This document shows positions 16,726-25,220 of a stretch of 64,000 bases of DNA, one piece after another; within the stretch, counting starts at the first letter, position 1; the number at the start of each line of letters is the position of its first letter. A program made the translations under genes and the position numbers. This DNA comes from Myxococcales bacterium (GTDB lineage Bacteria > Myxococcota_A > Polyangia > Polyangiales > Polyangiaceae), in assembly GCA_016706225.1 (NCBI GenBank), contig JADJKB010000021.1, positions 930,001-994,000 of the forward strand, written 5' to 3'. The notes beneath the pieces are model-generated. The model was not told where the DNA came from. It saw only the letters and a list, made by a program, of their open reading frames with translations, and did not search any database.

Positions 16726-18303
16726 TCATCCAAGCTGCGCATCCACCGCCGCAGCGGCCACATAGCTGAATGCGAGGATCGTGAGGCTGGGGTCGACGCT
16801 CGGCGGACTGGGAAACACACTCGGATCCGACACGTACAGGTTGTCGAGCCCGTGCACGCGATGATCGAAGCCAACCACCGAGCCCTCGGCGCTCGCGCCC
16901 ATGCGCGCCCCGCCTCCGGGGTGCGGCGCCGCCAGCACGTTGCGCCCGGGCCGGATCGACAGCCGGCCGATGGCTGCGTCGATCTGACCTGCGCTCTCGA
17001 TTCGAGTGTCATCGGCGTCGCCGAACAGAACTTGTTTCGCGCCCACCTGAAACAGGAGCTGAGCTTGCTTCTTCCAAGCGTCTCGCAGCCGCTCTCCATT
17101 GCCGCCAGAGAGCGGCAGCTCGATGCGCCGGCGACCACCGTCGACGCTGATTCGGCCGGGCTCGACGTCGTCGATCCAGCAGATGGTGCCGCCCAGGCGG
17201 GCCAGCCCCCGCATCAGCTGGCCGTGTCTGCTGCCAAAGCCGGGAAGCACCGCAGCCAGCATGCCGGGTTGAAGCTGGTTGGGCATGAACAGGTAGCCAC
17301 CTTCGAGGTAACGGCTGTTCGACGGCCGGCCGAACACACGCCGCGGGCCCGCGTAGCGCGCGAGGCGAAACTCCTCGACGCCCCAGGCGGCGGGGATGTT
17401 GCGCCACTGGATGATGTCTTCGTCGAAGATCGCGTGGGCCATCGGGCAGGGGTTGACGAAGAGATGCTCGCCCAAGGACGGCAGGCGCGACTTCAGCCCC
17501 TGGCGCAGCAAGAAATCAGGGGTGCCGTAACCACCAGCGGAGCTGACGAAGGCCCGCGCCTCGACGCGAACACTGGGCCCCGCCGCACGCCCCGTCGCGC
17601 GGTCGAGCACTCGGCAAACGAGTGCCTCGACGCTCCGACCTCGAAACACGAGCTGCTCTGCTCGGCAATCGGAGAACAGACGCGCACCCGCAGCGACCGC
17701 CCGCGGCACGTAGGTCACCAGCTGACTTTGTTTGGCGTCGTAGGCACAGCCTTGCATGCAGTGCCCGCTGGCCCGACAGGCCTTGCGCGCCTGCGGCACC
17801 CGCGCCACATGCCATCCCAAGGCTCGCGCGCCGCGCTCGACTAGCAGGTTCATCTTGTTGGCGTAGGCGTCGGTCGCCTCGTGCACGTTCAAGTCGCGCT
17901 CGATCTGCTCGAAATGCGGTGCCAGCGCCTCTTCGCTGTGTCCTTCCATCCCGAACACGTCGCGCCACTCGAGCAGGCGGTCCGGCGGCGTGCGGTAGCT
18001 GTCAGCCCAGTAGTGCACGCTCGCACCCCCGACGTTGTTGCCGTAGGTGAGGGACACCGACACGTCGTCGCTCGCATGAATGCCACGCCCGCCGTCGATC
18101 TTCGCGAGCATGTTGAGCTCGCGCTGGTCGAAGTCCTCCTTGGTGTAGTAGCCGCCTTGTTCGACGATCACCACCGAGCGTCCGGCCTCCGCCAGGCGCG
18201 CCGCCAGCGACGCCCCGCCACAGCCCGAACCGATCACACACACGTCGGCGCGCTCGACCACGTCGCGTCCCTCGCGTACGAGCTCCGCGCCCTGCCGAAT
18301 CAT
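16726..18303 (-). CDS. GMC-family FAD-dependent oxidoreductase
   Basis: The 525-residue flavoprotein has the N-terminal Rossmann motif VCVIGSGCGGASLAARLAEAG with VVIVEQGG, the GMC block YGNNVGGASVHYW, and the C-terminal PHPGGGARMG...NLYVSDPSVFPSPPSVDPSLTI (family blocks) that holds the active-site region. Related enzymes oxidise alcohols or sterols. A Cys-containing stretch CRASGHCMQGCAYDAK, as in gluconate dehydrogenase and cholesterol-oxidase-like members, may bind a metal or cluster. The start at 18303 is fixed by an ATGA overlap with the upstream Tat-exported subunit. No signal peptide is seen, so it may be co-exported with that partner. Confidence 0.9.
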   Translation of the reverse strand: MIRQGAELVREGRDVVERADVCVIGSGCGGASLAARLAEAGRSVVIVEQGGYYTKEDFDQRELNMLAKIDGGRGIHASDDVSVSLTYGNNVGGASVHYWADSYRTPPDRLLEWRDVFGMEGHSEEALAPHFEQIERDLNVHEATDAYANKMNLLVERGARALGWHVARVPQARKACRASGHCMQGCAYDAKQSQLVTYVPRAVAAGARLFSDCRAEQLVFRGRSVEALVCRVLDRATGRAAGPSVRVEARAFVSSAGGYGTPDFLLRQGLKSRLPSLGEHLFVNPCPMAHAIFDEDIIQWRNIPAAWGVEEFRLARYAGPRRVFGRPSNSRYLEGGYLFMPNQLQPGMLAAVLPGFGSRHGQLMRGLARLGGTICWIDDVEPGRISVDGGRRRIELPLSGGNGERLRDAWKKQAQLLFQVGAKQVLFGDADDTRIESAGQIDAAIGRLSIRPGRNVLAAPHPGGGARMGASAEGSVVGFDHRVHGLDNLYVSDPSVFPSPPSVDPSLTILAFSYVAAAAVDAQLG

Positions 18304-18878
18304 GCGCGCCCCCCGCGTTCGAGGAACAAGCTCTGGTACGCGACGGCGCTCGGCGGCGGCTTCGCCTCCTTGATCCATGGGCCGTCGTAGGCGATGTGTG
18401 GCCAGACGCGCTCGTCGGCAAAATAGCAGAGCTGCACGAGTTGTTTGAACCCGAGCGCGATCTGCACGAACAGATCCCGGCGCGACCTCAGCAGTGCATC
18501 GAACACTTCGCGGCGCTGCTCGAGGCCGAGGGCAGAGAAACGTCCGAAGTGTCCCAGGAGCGGTGGCACGTGTTCGATCAGCTCGAGCGCAGCCCGGAGA
18601 TCGCCCGCCATCGCCGGATCCGCCGCCCAGATCTGTTCGTCGATGCGCTGGTGCAGTCCGAGCTCCAGACCCGATGGCCAGCCGTCACCGGCGGGGGTGA
18701 TTGTCTCCACCAGCGCCCGGGCAACGGTCAGCTGTTTGACACTCAGCCCGACCGCCGCATCTCCTGGTACGAGTGTGTAACCGGAGCCCAGCCACCGGAG
18801 CAGGCCGCCGCCAACGGCGAGCGCCACGGCACCCCCCAATCCGACCTGAAGCAGCTGCCGCCGCGAAGGCCCACTCAT
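18300..18878 (-). CDS. Gluconate-2-dehydrogenase subunit-3-like protein with Tat signal
   Basis: The 192-residue protein starts with a twin-arginine signal (SRRQLLQVGLGGAVALAVGGG). It continues with a helical domain (TLVETITPAGDGWPSG-like, here ALVETITPAGDGWPSG...LHQRIDEQIW) that resembles the small subunit of membrane gluconate dehydrogenases. I use the ATG at 18878 because it puts the RR motif at residues 6-7. The stop overlaps the GMC gene start as ATGA. The two probably form an exported two-subunit dehydrogenase, with the small subunit carrying the flavoprotein through the Tat system. No cytochrome subunit gene is adjacent. Confidence 0.82.
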   Translation of the reverse strand: MSGPSRRQLLQVGLGGAVALAVGGGLLRWLGSGYTLVPGDAAVGLSVKQLTVARALVETITPAGDGWPSGLELGLHQRIDEQIWAADPAMAGDLRAALELIEHVPPLLGHFGRFSALGLEQRREVFDALLRSRRDLFVQIALGFKQLVQLCYFADERVWPHIAYDGPWIKEAKPPPSAVAYQSLFLERGGRA

Positions 18879-19049
18879 GGCTCCACGAGGCCGAATGTGA
18901 GCACGGCAGAGTCTGAGGGAAAAGCCGCGGGGAACGCCCAATTTGCAGAACCGGTCGACCGGATCCGGCTCCGAGTTGTCCGAACGCCTCCAAACCAGAG
19001 ACAATCGGCCAACTCGAGCATCCGCTCGGGATGGAGCCGGGAGACCAAC

Positions 19050-19313
19050 GTGGCGGACAAAGACGACTCCGAGCGCGAAGATCGCGCTTCGGATGCACCG
19101 GAATCAAAACCCAAAGCCGCTGACAAGCCAGCGAAGCCAGCGCAGAAGGCCAAGGAGCCAGCGACGGACGCTGAGCGTGTGTTAGCGGAGCTCGCTCAGA
19201 TCCGCGCAGCGCTGAACGATCTCAGGGAGAGCCAGACGCGCTACTTGTGGATCCTGTTCCCAATCGGCGCGCTGATCGCCGTTCAGACGATCTTGCAGAC
19301 GACCAAGCTCTGA
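19050..19313 (+). CDS. Small tail-anchored membrane protein
   Basis: The frame begins at the GTG at 19050, with GGGAG about seven bases upstream, and codes for 87 residues. The first 55 or so are charged and rich in Lys, Ala, Asp and Glu. A short helix (ERVLAELAQIRAALNDLRESQ) and one C-terminal transmembrane segment (YLWILFPIGALIAVQTIL) follow. It is too short and low-complexity to name. The frame is open much further upstream, but only as a shadow of the Tat-subunit gene. Confidence 0.6.
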   Translation: MADKDDSEREDRASDAPESKPKAADKPAKPAQKAKEPATDAERVLAELAQIRAALNDLRESQTRYLWILFPIGALIAVQTILQTTKL

Positions 19314-19342
19314 GCTCGGTTTGGCGGGCGCGCGCTCACGGC

Positions 19343-21799
19343 TCATTGCTCGAGTGCGCGCTTGCCGAACAGGTCCTTGGCCACCTTCTCCATGCGCTTC
19401 TTGTCCGCGGCTTTGGAGAACAAGCTGTAGCTGACCATGGCCTTGCCCTTGAGCGTGTCGTCCAAAGAGACCTTGCCGCTCGAGTCGATCCTGAATCCGA
19501 CGTCGGCCTTGCCGTTCTTCGGATCCGAAGAATAGAGCACGACGTCGTAGCCCTTCGTCTTGTCCGTGTCGTAGTAGGACCACGCCAGACCATTTCGCTG
19601 GAAGTACGCGAACTCGAGGTCGAGCTTGCCGCCCTCGGCGAGCTTCGGCAGATCCTTGGGCTTGACCGGTTTGTCGCGCAGGCTGTTGCCGTCGAGATCC
19701 ACCAGGTATCCGTCGCTGCCCTGTGCTGACACGATGATCACGGACTTCTGCGCGCTCTTCACGTCCAAGATCTCGTAGCTTGCGCCGCGATGGTCGGCTA
19801 CCGGATCCGGGAAGGAGCCGATCCCCGCGTCCGAGCTCGTGCTCAGGATCGTGAGGAACCCCTTGCTGATCAGCGAGCGAAATTGCGACGCCTGAGCCGG
19901 CGACGAGAGCAGATCGGCGCGGATCAGCTTGCGCCCCACGTGCTCGGGAGCGGCCGTCTTCTGCCCGCTCGCGTCGACTGTCCAGGCGTCGGCAGCGACG
20001 TACAGGCGTGCGCCGGGCGAGTGCAATACCAGGTCGAAACGGCCGTCGTCGTTGGTGTCGTACCAGACCCACATGTGGTTGGCCTGGGACACCACGGCAA
20101 CCTCGGCGTCGATGGTGGAGCCCGTCGTCGCCAGGTTGAACGTGCGCGGGAGCGAGCCGACACTCGATCGATCGACGTCGAGCAAGAGCCGATAGCTGAA
20201 CGCCGAGTCGATGCGGACGGAGTCGACCAGGCCGTCGTAGTCGAGATCACTGACCGCCGCTTTGCCGGTGTGCCCAATGGGATCCGGCAGCGCGTCGATC
20301 CCACTCGACCCCGCCTCCACGTAGTGTTGCGGAAACGCCGCGCTCGCGATGCGCTGCAGACGAGCCTGAAGCGCGCTGTCTTTGAGCAGCGAGGCACGCA
20401 CGTCGCGTCCTGACCCGAGAGAGTCGTCCTTCTCGAAGTCACCGTCCTTCTTGATGCGGTAGACGGCGGACGCGCGACCCGTGGAACCCGGATCGTAGAT
20501 CAGGAGATCCATCGTGCCGTCGTTGTCGGTGTCGTACCAGAGGAACGCATCCCGCTCGAGCTGCAGGTAGATCAGCTCGGCGTCGAACTTCTTCTTTTCA
20601 TAGGTCTCGTTCAACGGCGGTAGCGTCGTGACACCGCGGAACGTGTCCTGGTCGACATCGAAGAAGACCGCCACGCTCTGGCGCGGACAGAACGAACAGG
20701 CGCGTCGTCCCTCTAGCACCAGTGCGTCCGCGCGCCCGTCGAGATCGACGTCCTCGTACGAGGCGTCGCCGCCACCCTCTTTCCACGGATCGGGCACCAT
20801 GCGCGCCGGTTTTGCCGGCCGCTTCTTCAGGAACGCCGCAATCTCGTTCTTGTGGATGTGGAAGCTCAGAAGCCCTCCGGTGCGAGGATCCTGATTGCTG
20901 AAGGCGTTGATCCCGATGAGCTCTCCGCTTCGTGTGAGCAGCGGCCCACCGCTGTCACCCGGCAGGATGTTGCACGTCGACTGGATCACCAGTCCGAGGT
21001 TGCGCTCGTCGAGGTATTTCTTGAACTTGTCTTCCGCCTCGTGCCCCGCTTTGTCGTCCTTGAACTGCGCCAAGGTCGCGAGCTGTTCACTGAGCTTGCC
21101 CATTGCGGAGATTTCCCCGGCTTTGAGCGCCCACAGCATGCCCGCGCCGGCGTGGCCCAGCGCGATCACCTGCTGGCCGGGCTCGGGATTTTCTTTCGAA
21201 ATGGTCACCGAAGGCAGGTTCGCGGGGGGATCCACGATCTTGAGCAGCGCGATGTCCCGGAGTTTGTCCGATTTGTAGACGAGGGCTTCATACTCCTTCT
21301 TCTGACGCACCATGCCGCCGGTGCCCGGGCTCAGCTTGCCGAGCACGACGGTTACCTTGGTGCGGAAGTCTTCCTTGTCGCCCCGCTCGATGACGTGGTG
21401 GTTCGTGAGCACCCAGCCGGCCTTGTCGATGATGATTCCGCTGCCCATGCCCCCGCCGGCGCGAATGATGACCGTCGCGGGTGCAACCGCCTTGTAGACC
21501 TCCGACGACGACTTGGGGGGGCGCGCGCGTTTGTTGGTCACCACACCGATCGTGTCGGCCGCCAATGCGTTGCGAGTTCGGCGGTCGACCAGCTTCGGGC
21601 TGGCAATGCGCTCTCCCTTGGGAATCACCTGCGGGGCCCCGGGTTCGCCCTTCTTCGCAGGCTTCGCGCTACCTTCCGCAGCAGCCTGCGACGTGGCAGG
21701 ACCGCTGCCGCGATTGCCGCCACATGCGACGAGCACGAGTCCGAGCAGCACGCAGCGGGCTCTCGGACCCCAGCGCCACGGTGAAGCGAAGAAGAACAT
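19343..21799 (-). CDS. Trypsin-like serine protease lipoprotein with EF-hand-like repeats
   Basis: The 818-residue protein carries a lipobox (LVLVAC, Cys 26). An HtrA/trypsin-type protease domain follows, with the catalytic triad His 135 (LTNHHV), Asp 182 (RDIALLK) and Ser 283 (LPGDSGGPLL). No PDZ domain follows. The C-terminal 480 residues instead hold repeated Asp-rich loops such as DVDLDGRADALV, YDTDNDGTMDLLIYDP, DLDYDGLVDSV, YDTNDDGRFDLVLH and YDTDKTKGYDVVLY. These resemble calcium loops of FG-GAP/dockerin-like repeats. A CSFCPRQ pair lies just before them. It is probably an envelope or surface protease whose tail binds calcium; the substrate is unknown. Confidence 0.85.
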   Translation of the reverse strand: MFFFASPWRWGPRARCVLLGLVLVACGGNRGSGPATSQAAAEGSAKPAKKGEPGAPQVIPKGERIASPKLVDRRTRNALAADTIGVVTNKRARPPKSSSEVYKAVAPATVIIRAGGGMGSGIIIDKAGWVLTNHHVIERGDKEDFRTKVTVVLGKLSPGTGGMVRQKKEYEALVYKSDKLRDIALLKIVDPPANLPSVTISKENPEPGQQVIALGHAGAGMLWALKAGEISAMGKLSEQLATLAQFKDDKAGHEAEDKFKKYLDERNLGLVIQSTCNILPGDSGGPLLTRSGELIGINAFSNQDPRTGGLLSFHIHKNEIAAFLKKRPAKPARMVPDPWKEGGGDASYEDVDLDGRADALVLEGRRACSFCPRQSVAVFFDVDQDTFRGVTTLPPLNETYEKKKFDAELIYLQLERDAFLWYDTDNDGTMDLLIYDPGSTGRASAVYRIKKDGDFEKDDSLGSGRDVRASLLKDSALQARLQRIASAAFPQHYVEAGSSGIDALPDPIGHTGKAAVSDLDYDGLVDSVRIDSAFSYRLLLDVDRSSVGSLPRTFNLATTGSTIDAEVAVVSQANHMWVWYDTNDDGRFDLVLHSPGARLYVAADAWTVDASGQKTAAPEHVGRKLIRADLLSSPAQASQFRSLISKGFLTILSTSSDAGIGSFPDPVADHRGASYEILDVKSAQKSVIIVSAQGSDGYLVDLDGNSLRDKPVKPKDLPKLAEGGKLDLEFAYFQRNGLAWSYYDTDKTKGYDVVLYSSDPKNGKADVGFRIDSSGKVSLDDTLKGKAMVSYSLFSKAADKKRMEKVAKDLFGKRALEQ

Positions 21800-21925
21800 T
21801 CGGAGGACCTTCCTACGCCTCTCGGCGGCCCGGCTTCCCGGCCAAACCGCTGGCGTCGATTGCCAGGTGTATCATGCTGGTCGTCCCGGGCCCCGAACGC
21901 CGGTGACCTCGGCTAAGCTCGGCGC

Positions 21926-22357
21926 ATGCATCGACGCTTCGCGCTCCTCACCACGGCGCTGCTCCTCGTCGGCTGCGGCGGCGGCGCCCCTTCGCGGCTG
22001 CACACGCTGAGCAAGCCGGCAGGCGGTGGCGGCATCGACTTCCAGGTCGAGAACCGCACGACCACTATCGTCAACAACCTGTTTTTGGCCGAGAGCACCC
22101 GGATCCGCAATGCACCCCGGGAGGCGCTCGAACCCGGCAATCCTGAGCAAGCGCTCCTCTGGGGCAACGATCTGCTCCCCCGCTCCGGCCTGGAACCGGG
22201 CGGGAAGCTCCCCGTCGCCGTCCCCAAGAGCGGCCGGTACGATGTGCGCGCGGTCGGCCGGGATGGCCGTGAGCAGCACATCGGAGGCCTTCGGCTGGTA
22301 CCCGGTGGACGCTACGTGCTCGAGCTCGAAGAAGGCAGCTGGCGGGCTCCCCGCTGA
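21926..22357 (+). CDS. Small hypothetical lipoprotein
   Basis: The 143-residue product has a clear lipoprotein signal (RRFALLTTALLLVGCGGG, Cys 17). A compact beta-rich domain with no recognised motif follows (DFQVENRTTTIVNNLFLAES, GGLRLVPGGRYVLELEEG). It diverges from the protease lipoprotein gene, with 126 bp between the two starts. Codon bias is normal for the region. Confidence 0.68.
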   Translation: MHRRFALLTTALLLVGCGGGAPSRLHTLSKPAGGGGIDFQVENRTTTIVNNLFLAESTRIRNAPREALEPGNPEQALLWGNDLLPRSGLEPGGKLPVAVPKSGRYDVRAVGRDGREQHIGGLRLVPGGRYVLELEEGSWRAPR

Positions 22358-22662
22358 GCTACTTAGCGCACATACAACACTAATAGCTCAGCCCCTGTCA
22401 TGCTGTCCGGTTAGTGTCGCGTCCGGCACGAACCTCGCGTTACATAGTTTCTTTTCGTGTCTAACAGGAATGCTAATCGCTGATTCAACACTTAGCCTAG
22501 CTCTCGTTAGGGCCGGGCAGGCCCCGGGCCTAGCGGCTGAGGCGCCATGATAGCTCGCACATTTCGCTCATCTTCTAGAGTCTAGACGCAGTTTTTTGCA
22601 TGATGCATACATCATGCGATAATGCTGCACTTTCCGACTCCATCGACACAGTTGGGCTAACT
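22358..22662. other. AT-rich non-coding stretch before the degenerate P-loop gene
   Basis: This 305-bp stretch contrasts with its surroundings: it is visibly poorer in GC, with many TTAG/CTAA words. It contains TCTAGA repeated twice around one base (22574-22586), a GC hairpin GGGCC-N5-GGCCC (22510-22524), and a perfect inverted repeat near its end. An ATG at 22600 opens the downstream frame early, but codons up to about 22720 have low GC at third positions. I therefore treat most of this as promoter and leader. Confidence 0.5.
22598..22617. promoter_or_regulatory. Perfect inverted repeat, candidate operator
   Basis: GCATGATG and CATCATGC form perfect 8-bp arms around CATA. The repeat lies 46-65 bp before the ATG at 22663 and overlaps the earlier ATG at 22600. 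If 22663 is the start, the position suits an operator; if 22600 is used, it would sit on the start codon. Confidence 0.45.
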
Positions 22663-25218
22663 ATGGGTTGGATCAGAGATCTAATGATCACATCCGGAGG
22701 CCGATTCCGGACTTTTGGTCAGCTCTCGCGGGCGCTCCTGGCGGACGCTGCCTGGCCGTCGGACACAAAGATCCAGGAGCGCTCGCTGGGCGCGCTCTTG
22801 AGCAAGCTCGATCGTGACCTGGAGCTCGACTGGCTGTCGGATCGGCCGGACGTTCAGGCCCTGCTGGCGAGGATGCTCCAATGTTCAGTCCGGGAGCTTC
22901 ACCTGTCGGCGCCGCCGACGGACCCCGAAGGCTCCAGCCAGAAGCTCCGCTGGAACGACCTGCGGCTCGCGCGCACTTTCGACCTCGGCACGGAGGGCCT
23001 TCCGCCCGGGATACCGGTGGAGGTTTCAGACCCGCTGCTCTGGGAGCGAACGTGGTGGGTAGCGCCGAGTGGCTCCGGGAGGAGCCTGGTCGGCCACTGG
23101 CTGCGAGCCCGCGCACTCGCCCAGTTCGTGTGCGCCGGAAGCGTAGACGAGCTCAGTGTTGCCCTCGAAGCCGAAGCACCGCGGTTCGTCGAGATCACCT
23201 CGCTCACCGAAATCCAAGTCGAGCCACCAGCGGATCCTCGCGTCTGTGTCGCCTGCGCAGTCCCGCCATCCCCCTGCGTCGGTTGGCACATCGTTCAGTC
23301 GCCCCCACTCGAGACGTACCTGCCCGCGCTCGTGCGCTGGATCTTGGAGCGCATGCCAAAGGACTCTTGGCTCGACGAAACGACGCTGTTCGATTGGCTC
23401 ACGGCCGGTCCCGCACAGACCGGAGAGGCCGACGGACTGGGTGCGGTCGTCGGGTTGTGCGGCGCACTCGACGAACTCGGTCCGAAGGAGTCGCGCGGCA
23501 AGACCGTGCTCGAGCTGGCTCGTCAGAGTGTACGTCGTCGCTTCGATGAAGGGTTCGGTTTGCAAGCCCGCGACGTGGCGTGGCAACGCAAGCACGCCGT
23601 CGACGTCCTGATTGCGATGGCGCGCCGCGCGCTCACCGACGACGTGCTGCCGTTTGGCAGCGCACGCACGCTCGAAGAGTGGACCGCGCTGGTGCCGGAA
23701 GAGCACAAGAGCGGCGTCGACGTGGAGTGGCTACGAGTCTCGCTACCTCGCATCGATTCGACGATCCGTCCCACCGACGTCGAACGCGCCGCGCGCAAGC
23801 TGTCACCCGGCGCGTTCCGCATCGTGCGCTCGCTGTCCACGGCCGGACTCTTGCGCCCGACTCGTGATCAGCGCCTGGAGCCGGGCCCGCGCTGGCTCAC
23901 CCGAGCTGTCGAGCTGGAGGCGGAGCGAAGCCTGCTCGACGGATCACCATTCGAGTGGGGCGAGGCGCTGCTGATGCCGCACGCCGCCGCGCGTGTTGCA
24001 AAGCGACTGAGCGAGCGACTCGGCGCCCGCGACACGACCCTGCTCGGCGATGTCGTCGAGCTCGAAGCGGCGGAGAGTCCGGCCTACGCGGTGGCCATCG
24101 AGACCACGTTTCGAGCCGCGGGGCTGGCTCTGCTCGCCGGAGCCGAGCTGAACCACGAGCAGCTGGAAGACCTGTGGGATTCGGCGAGTGACCTCTGGCT
24201 TCGGCTGCGCGATGGCGCGCCCGTTCCGCGCATCGAGCACCCACCACGGCTCGGTTCGCTGTTCGAGCGCGGCGCGTTTTACCTCGCGGCCCTCGCCGTC
24301 AGCGAGGCGCTGGGAGCCCGCGCGTCCGAGCATGAAAAGCTGCTCTCGCCTTGGCGCGGGCAAGGCATTCCAGCCGGGCTGGCCAGTGTGTACGCGGAAA
24401 TACACACGGCGGTAGAGCGCGCGCTCAGCGAAGGGGCAGCGTGGGTCGGCGGCGCCTATGCGTTGATCGACCGCCTCCGCCGAACGCTCGGGAGCGTCGC
24501 CGTGGGAGCACCCCACCCGCTCGAGCTGCCTGGCGTGCTGCTCGATGGCGTCCACTCCGGCGAGCTCCGATGGGAAGCCGTGCAACTGTCGGCAGCCCAC
24601 GCCGACGTGCTCCTGACCCTGTGGCGAGCGCGCGGTGAGACCAACGCGCATGCCCTTGGCACCTCGCTCTTTTCAGCCTGGGAGCGAGCGGATTGCCCTG
24701 ACCTCGAGGGCAGCGTGCTCTGCCCGAGCACGGATGCCGGCTGTGTGCTGTTCCGCTCGGCGCCCGCCGAGCTCGCACTCCGCGCCATCGAGATCTCCAA
24801 AACGAGCCGCGCCCGATTGGTCCCGCTGCTCAGCAGCGAAGCGTGGGAGCGCTGCGCCCAGGACCCGCCCGAAGACGCCTCATTGCTCGACCTGCTCGCG
24901 AACGTGCTGCCCGAAGCCCCGGCGCAGCTCTGGCTCGATCACCCCAGGCTCGCACCGCGGGTCTGGCGCCGACATGCAAAGGCCGCCCTCGGGCGAGCGC
25001 TCCGCGAATCGACCGAAGGCAATCTGATCGCGTTCCTCAGACTCGCGAGTGAAGCGCCGCCTCAGCACATGGGTGCGCTCTTCGCAGCGCTCGCCGCCCA
25101 CGAGCATCCGAGCGCGAGCGAGCGCGAGCCATTGCGCAACTGGCTCCACGAGCGAATCGCTTCGCGACTGCCGGGTTGGCGGCAAGCGTACGCGATCCTC
25201 GCTCGCATCGAGGCCTGA
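22663..25218 (+). CDS. Large protein of unknown function with a degenerate P-loop
   Basis: The product is 851 residues from the ATG at 22663 (872 from the ATG at 22600; neither has a good Shine-Dalgarno). An N-terminal helical region (SRALLADAAWP...QERSLGALLSKLDRDLELDWL) is followed at about residue 133 by WWVAPSGSGRSLVG. This looks like a Walker A loop with Arg in place of Lys and Ala in place of the first Gly. No Walker B motif (hhhhDE) is obvious. The rest is about 600 residues of alpha-helical, Leu/Ala/Glu-rich sequence. The layout recalls STAND-like or inactive NTPases, but the evidence is weak. The gene is solitary, behind an AT-rich leader, and ends 2 bp from the convergent CehA-like gene. 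Confidence 0.7.
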   Translation: MGWIRDLMITSGGRFRTFGQLSRALLADAAWPSDTKIQERSLGALLSKLDRDLELDWLSDRPDVQALLARMLQCSVRELHLSAPPTDPEGSSQKLRWNDLRLARTFDLGTEGLPPGIPVEVSDPLLWERTWWVAPSGSGRSLVGHWLRARALAQFVCAGSVDELSVALEAEAPRFVEITSLTEIQVEPPADPRVCVACAVPPSPCVGWHIVQSPPLETYLPALVRWILERMPKDSWLDETTLFDWLTAGPAQTGEADGLGAVVGLCGALDELGPKESRGKTVLELARQSVRRRFDEGFGLQARDVAWQRKHAVDVLIAMARRALTDDVLPFGSARTLEEWTALVPEEHKSGVDVEWLRVSLPRIDSTIRPTDVERAARKLSPGAFRIVRSLSTAGLLRPTRDQRLEPGPRWLTRAVELEAERSLLDGSPFEWGEALLMPHAAARVAKRLSERLGARDTTLLGDVVELEAAESPAYAVAIETTFRAAGLALLAGAELNHEQLEDLWDSASDLWLRLRDGAPVPRIEHPPRLGSLFERGAFYLAALAVSEALGARASEHEKLLSPWRGQGIPAGLASVYAEIHTAVERALSEGAAWVGGAYALIDRLRRTLGSVAVGAPHPLELPGVLLDGVHSGELRWEAVQLSAAHADVLLTLWRARGETNAHALGTSLFSAWERADCPDLEGSVLCPSTDAGCVLFRSAPAELALRAIEISKTSRARLVPLLSSEAWERCAQDPPEDASLLDLLANVLPEAPAQLWLDHPRLAPRVWRRHAKAALGRALRESTEGNLIAFLRLASEAPPQHMGALFAALAAHEHPSASEREPLRNWLHERIASRLPGWRQAYAILARIEA

Positions 25219-25220
25219 GC

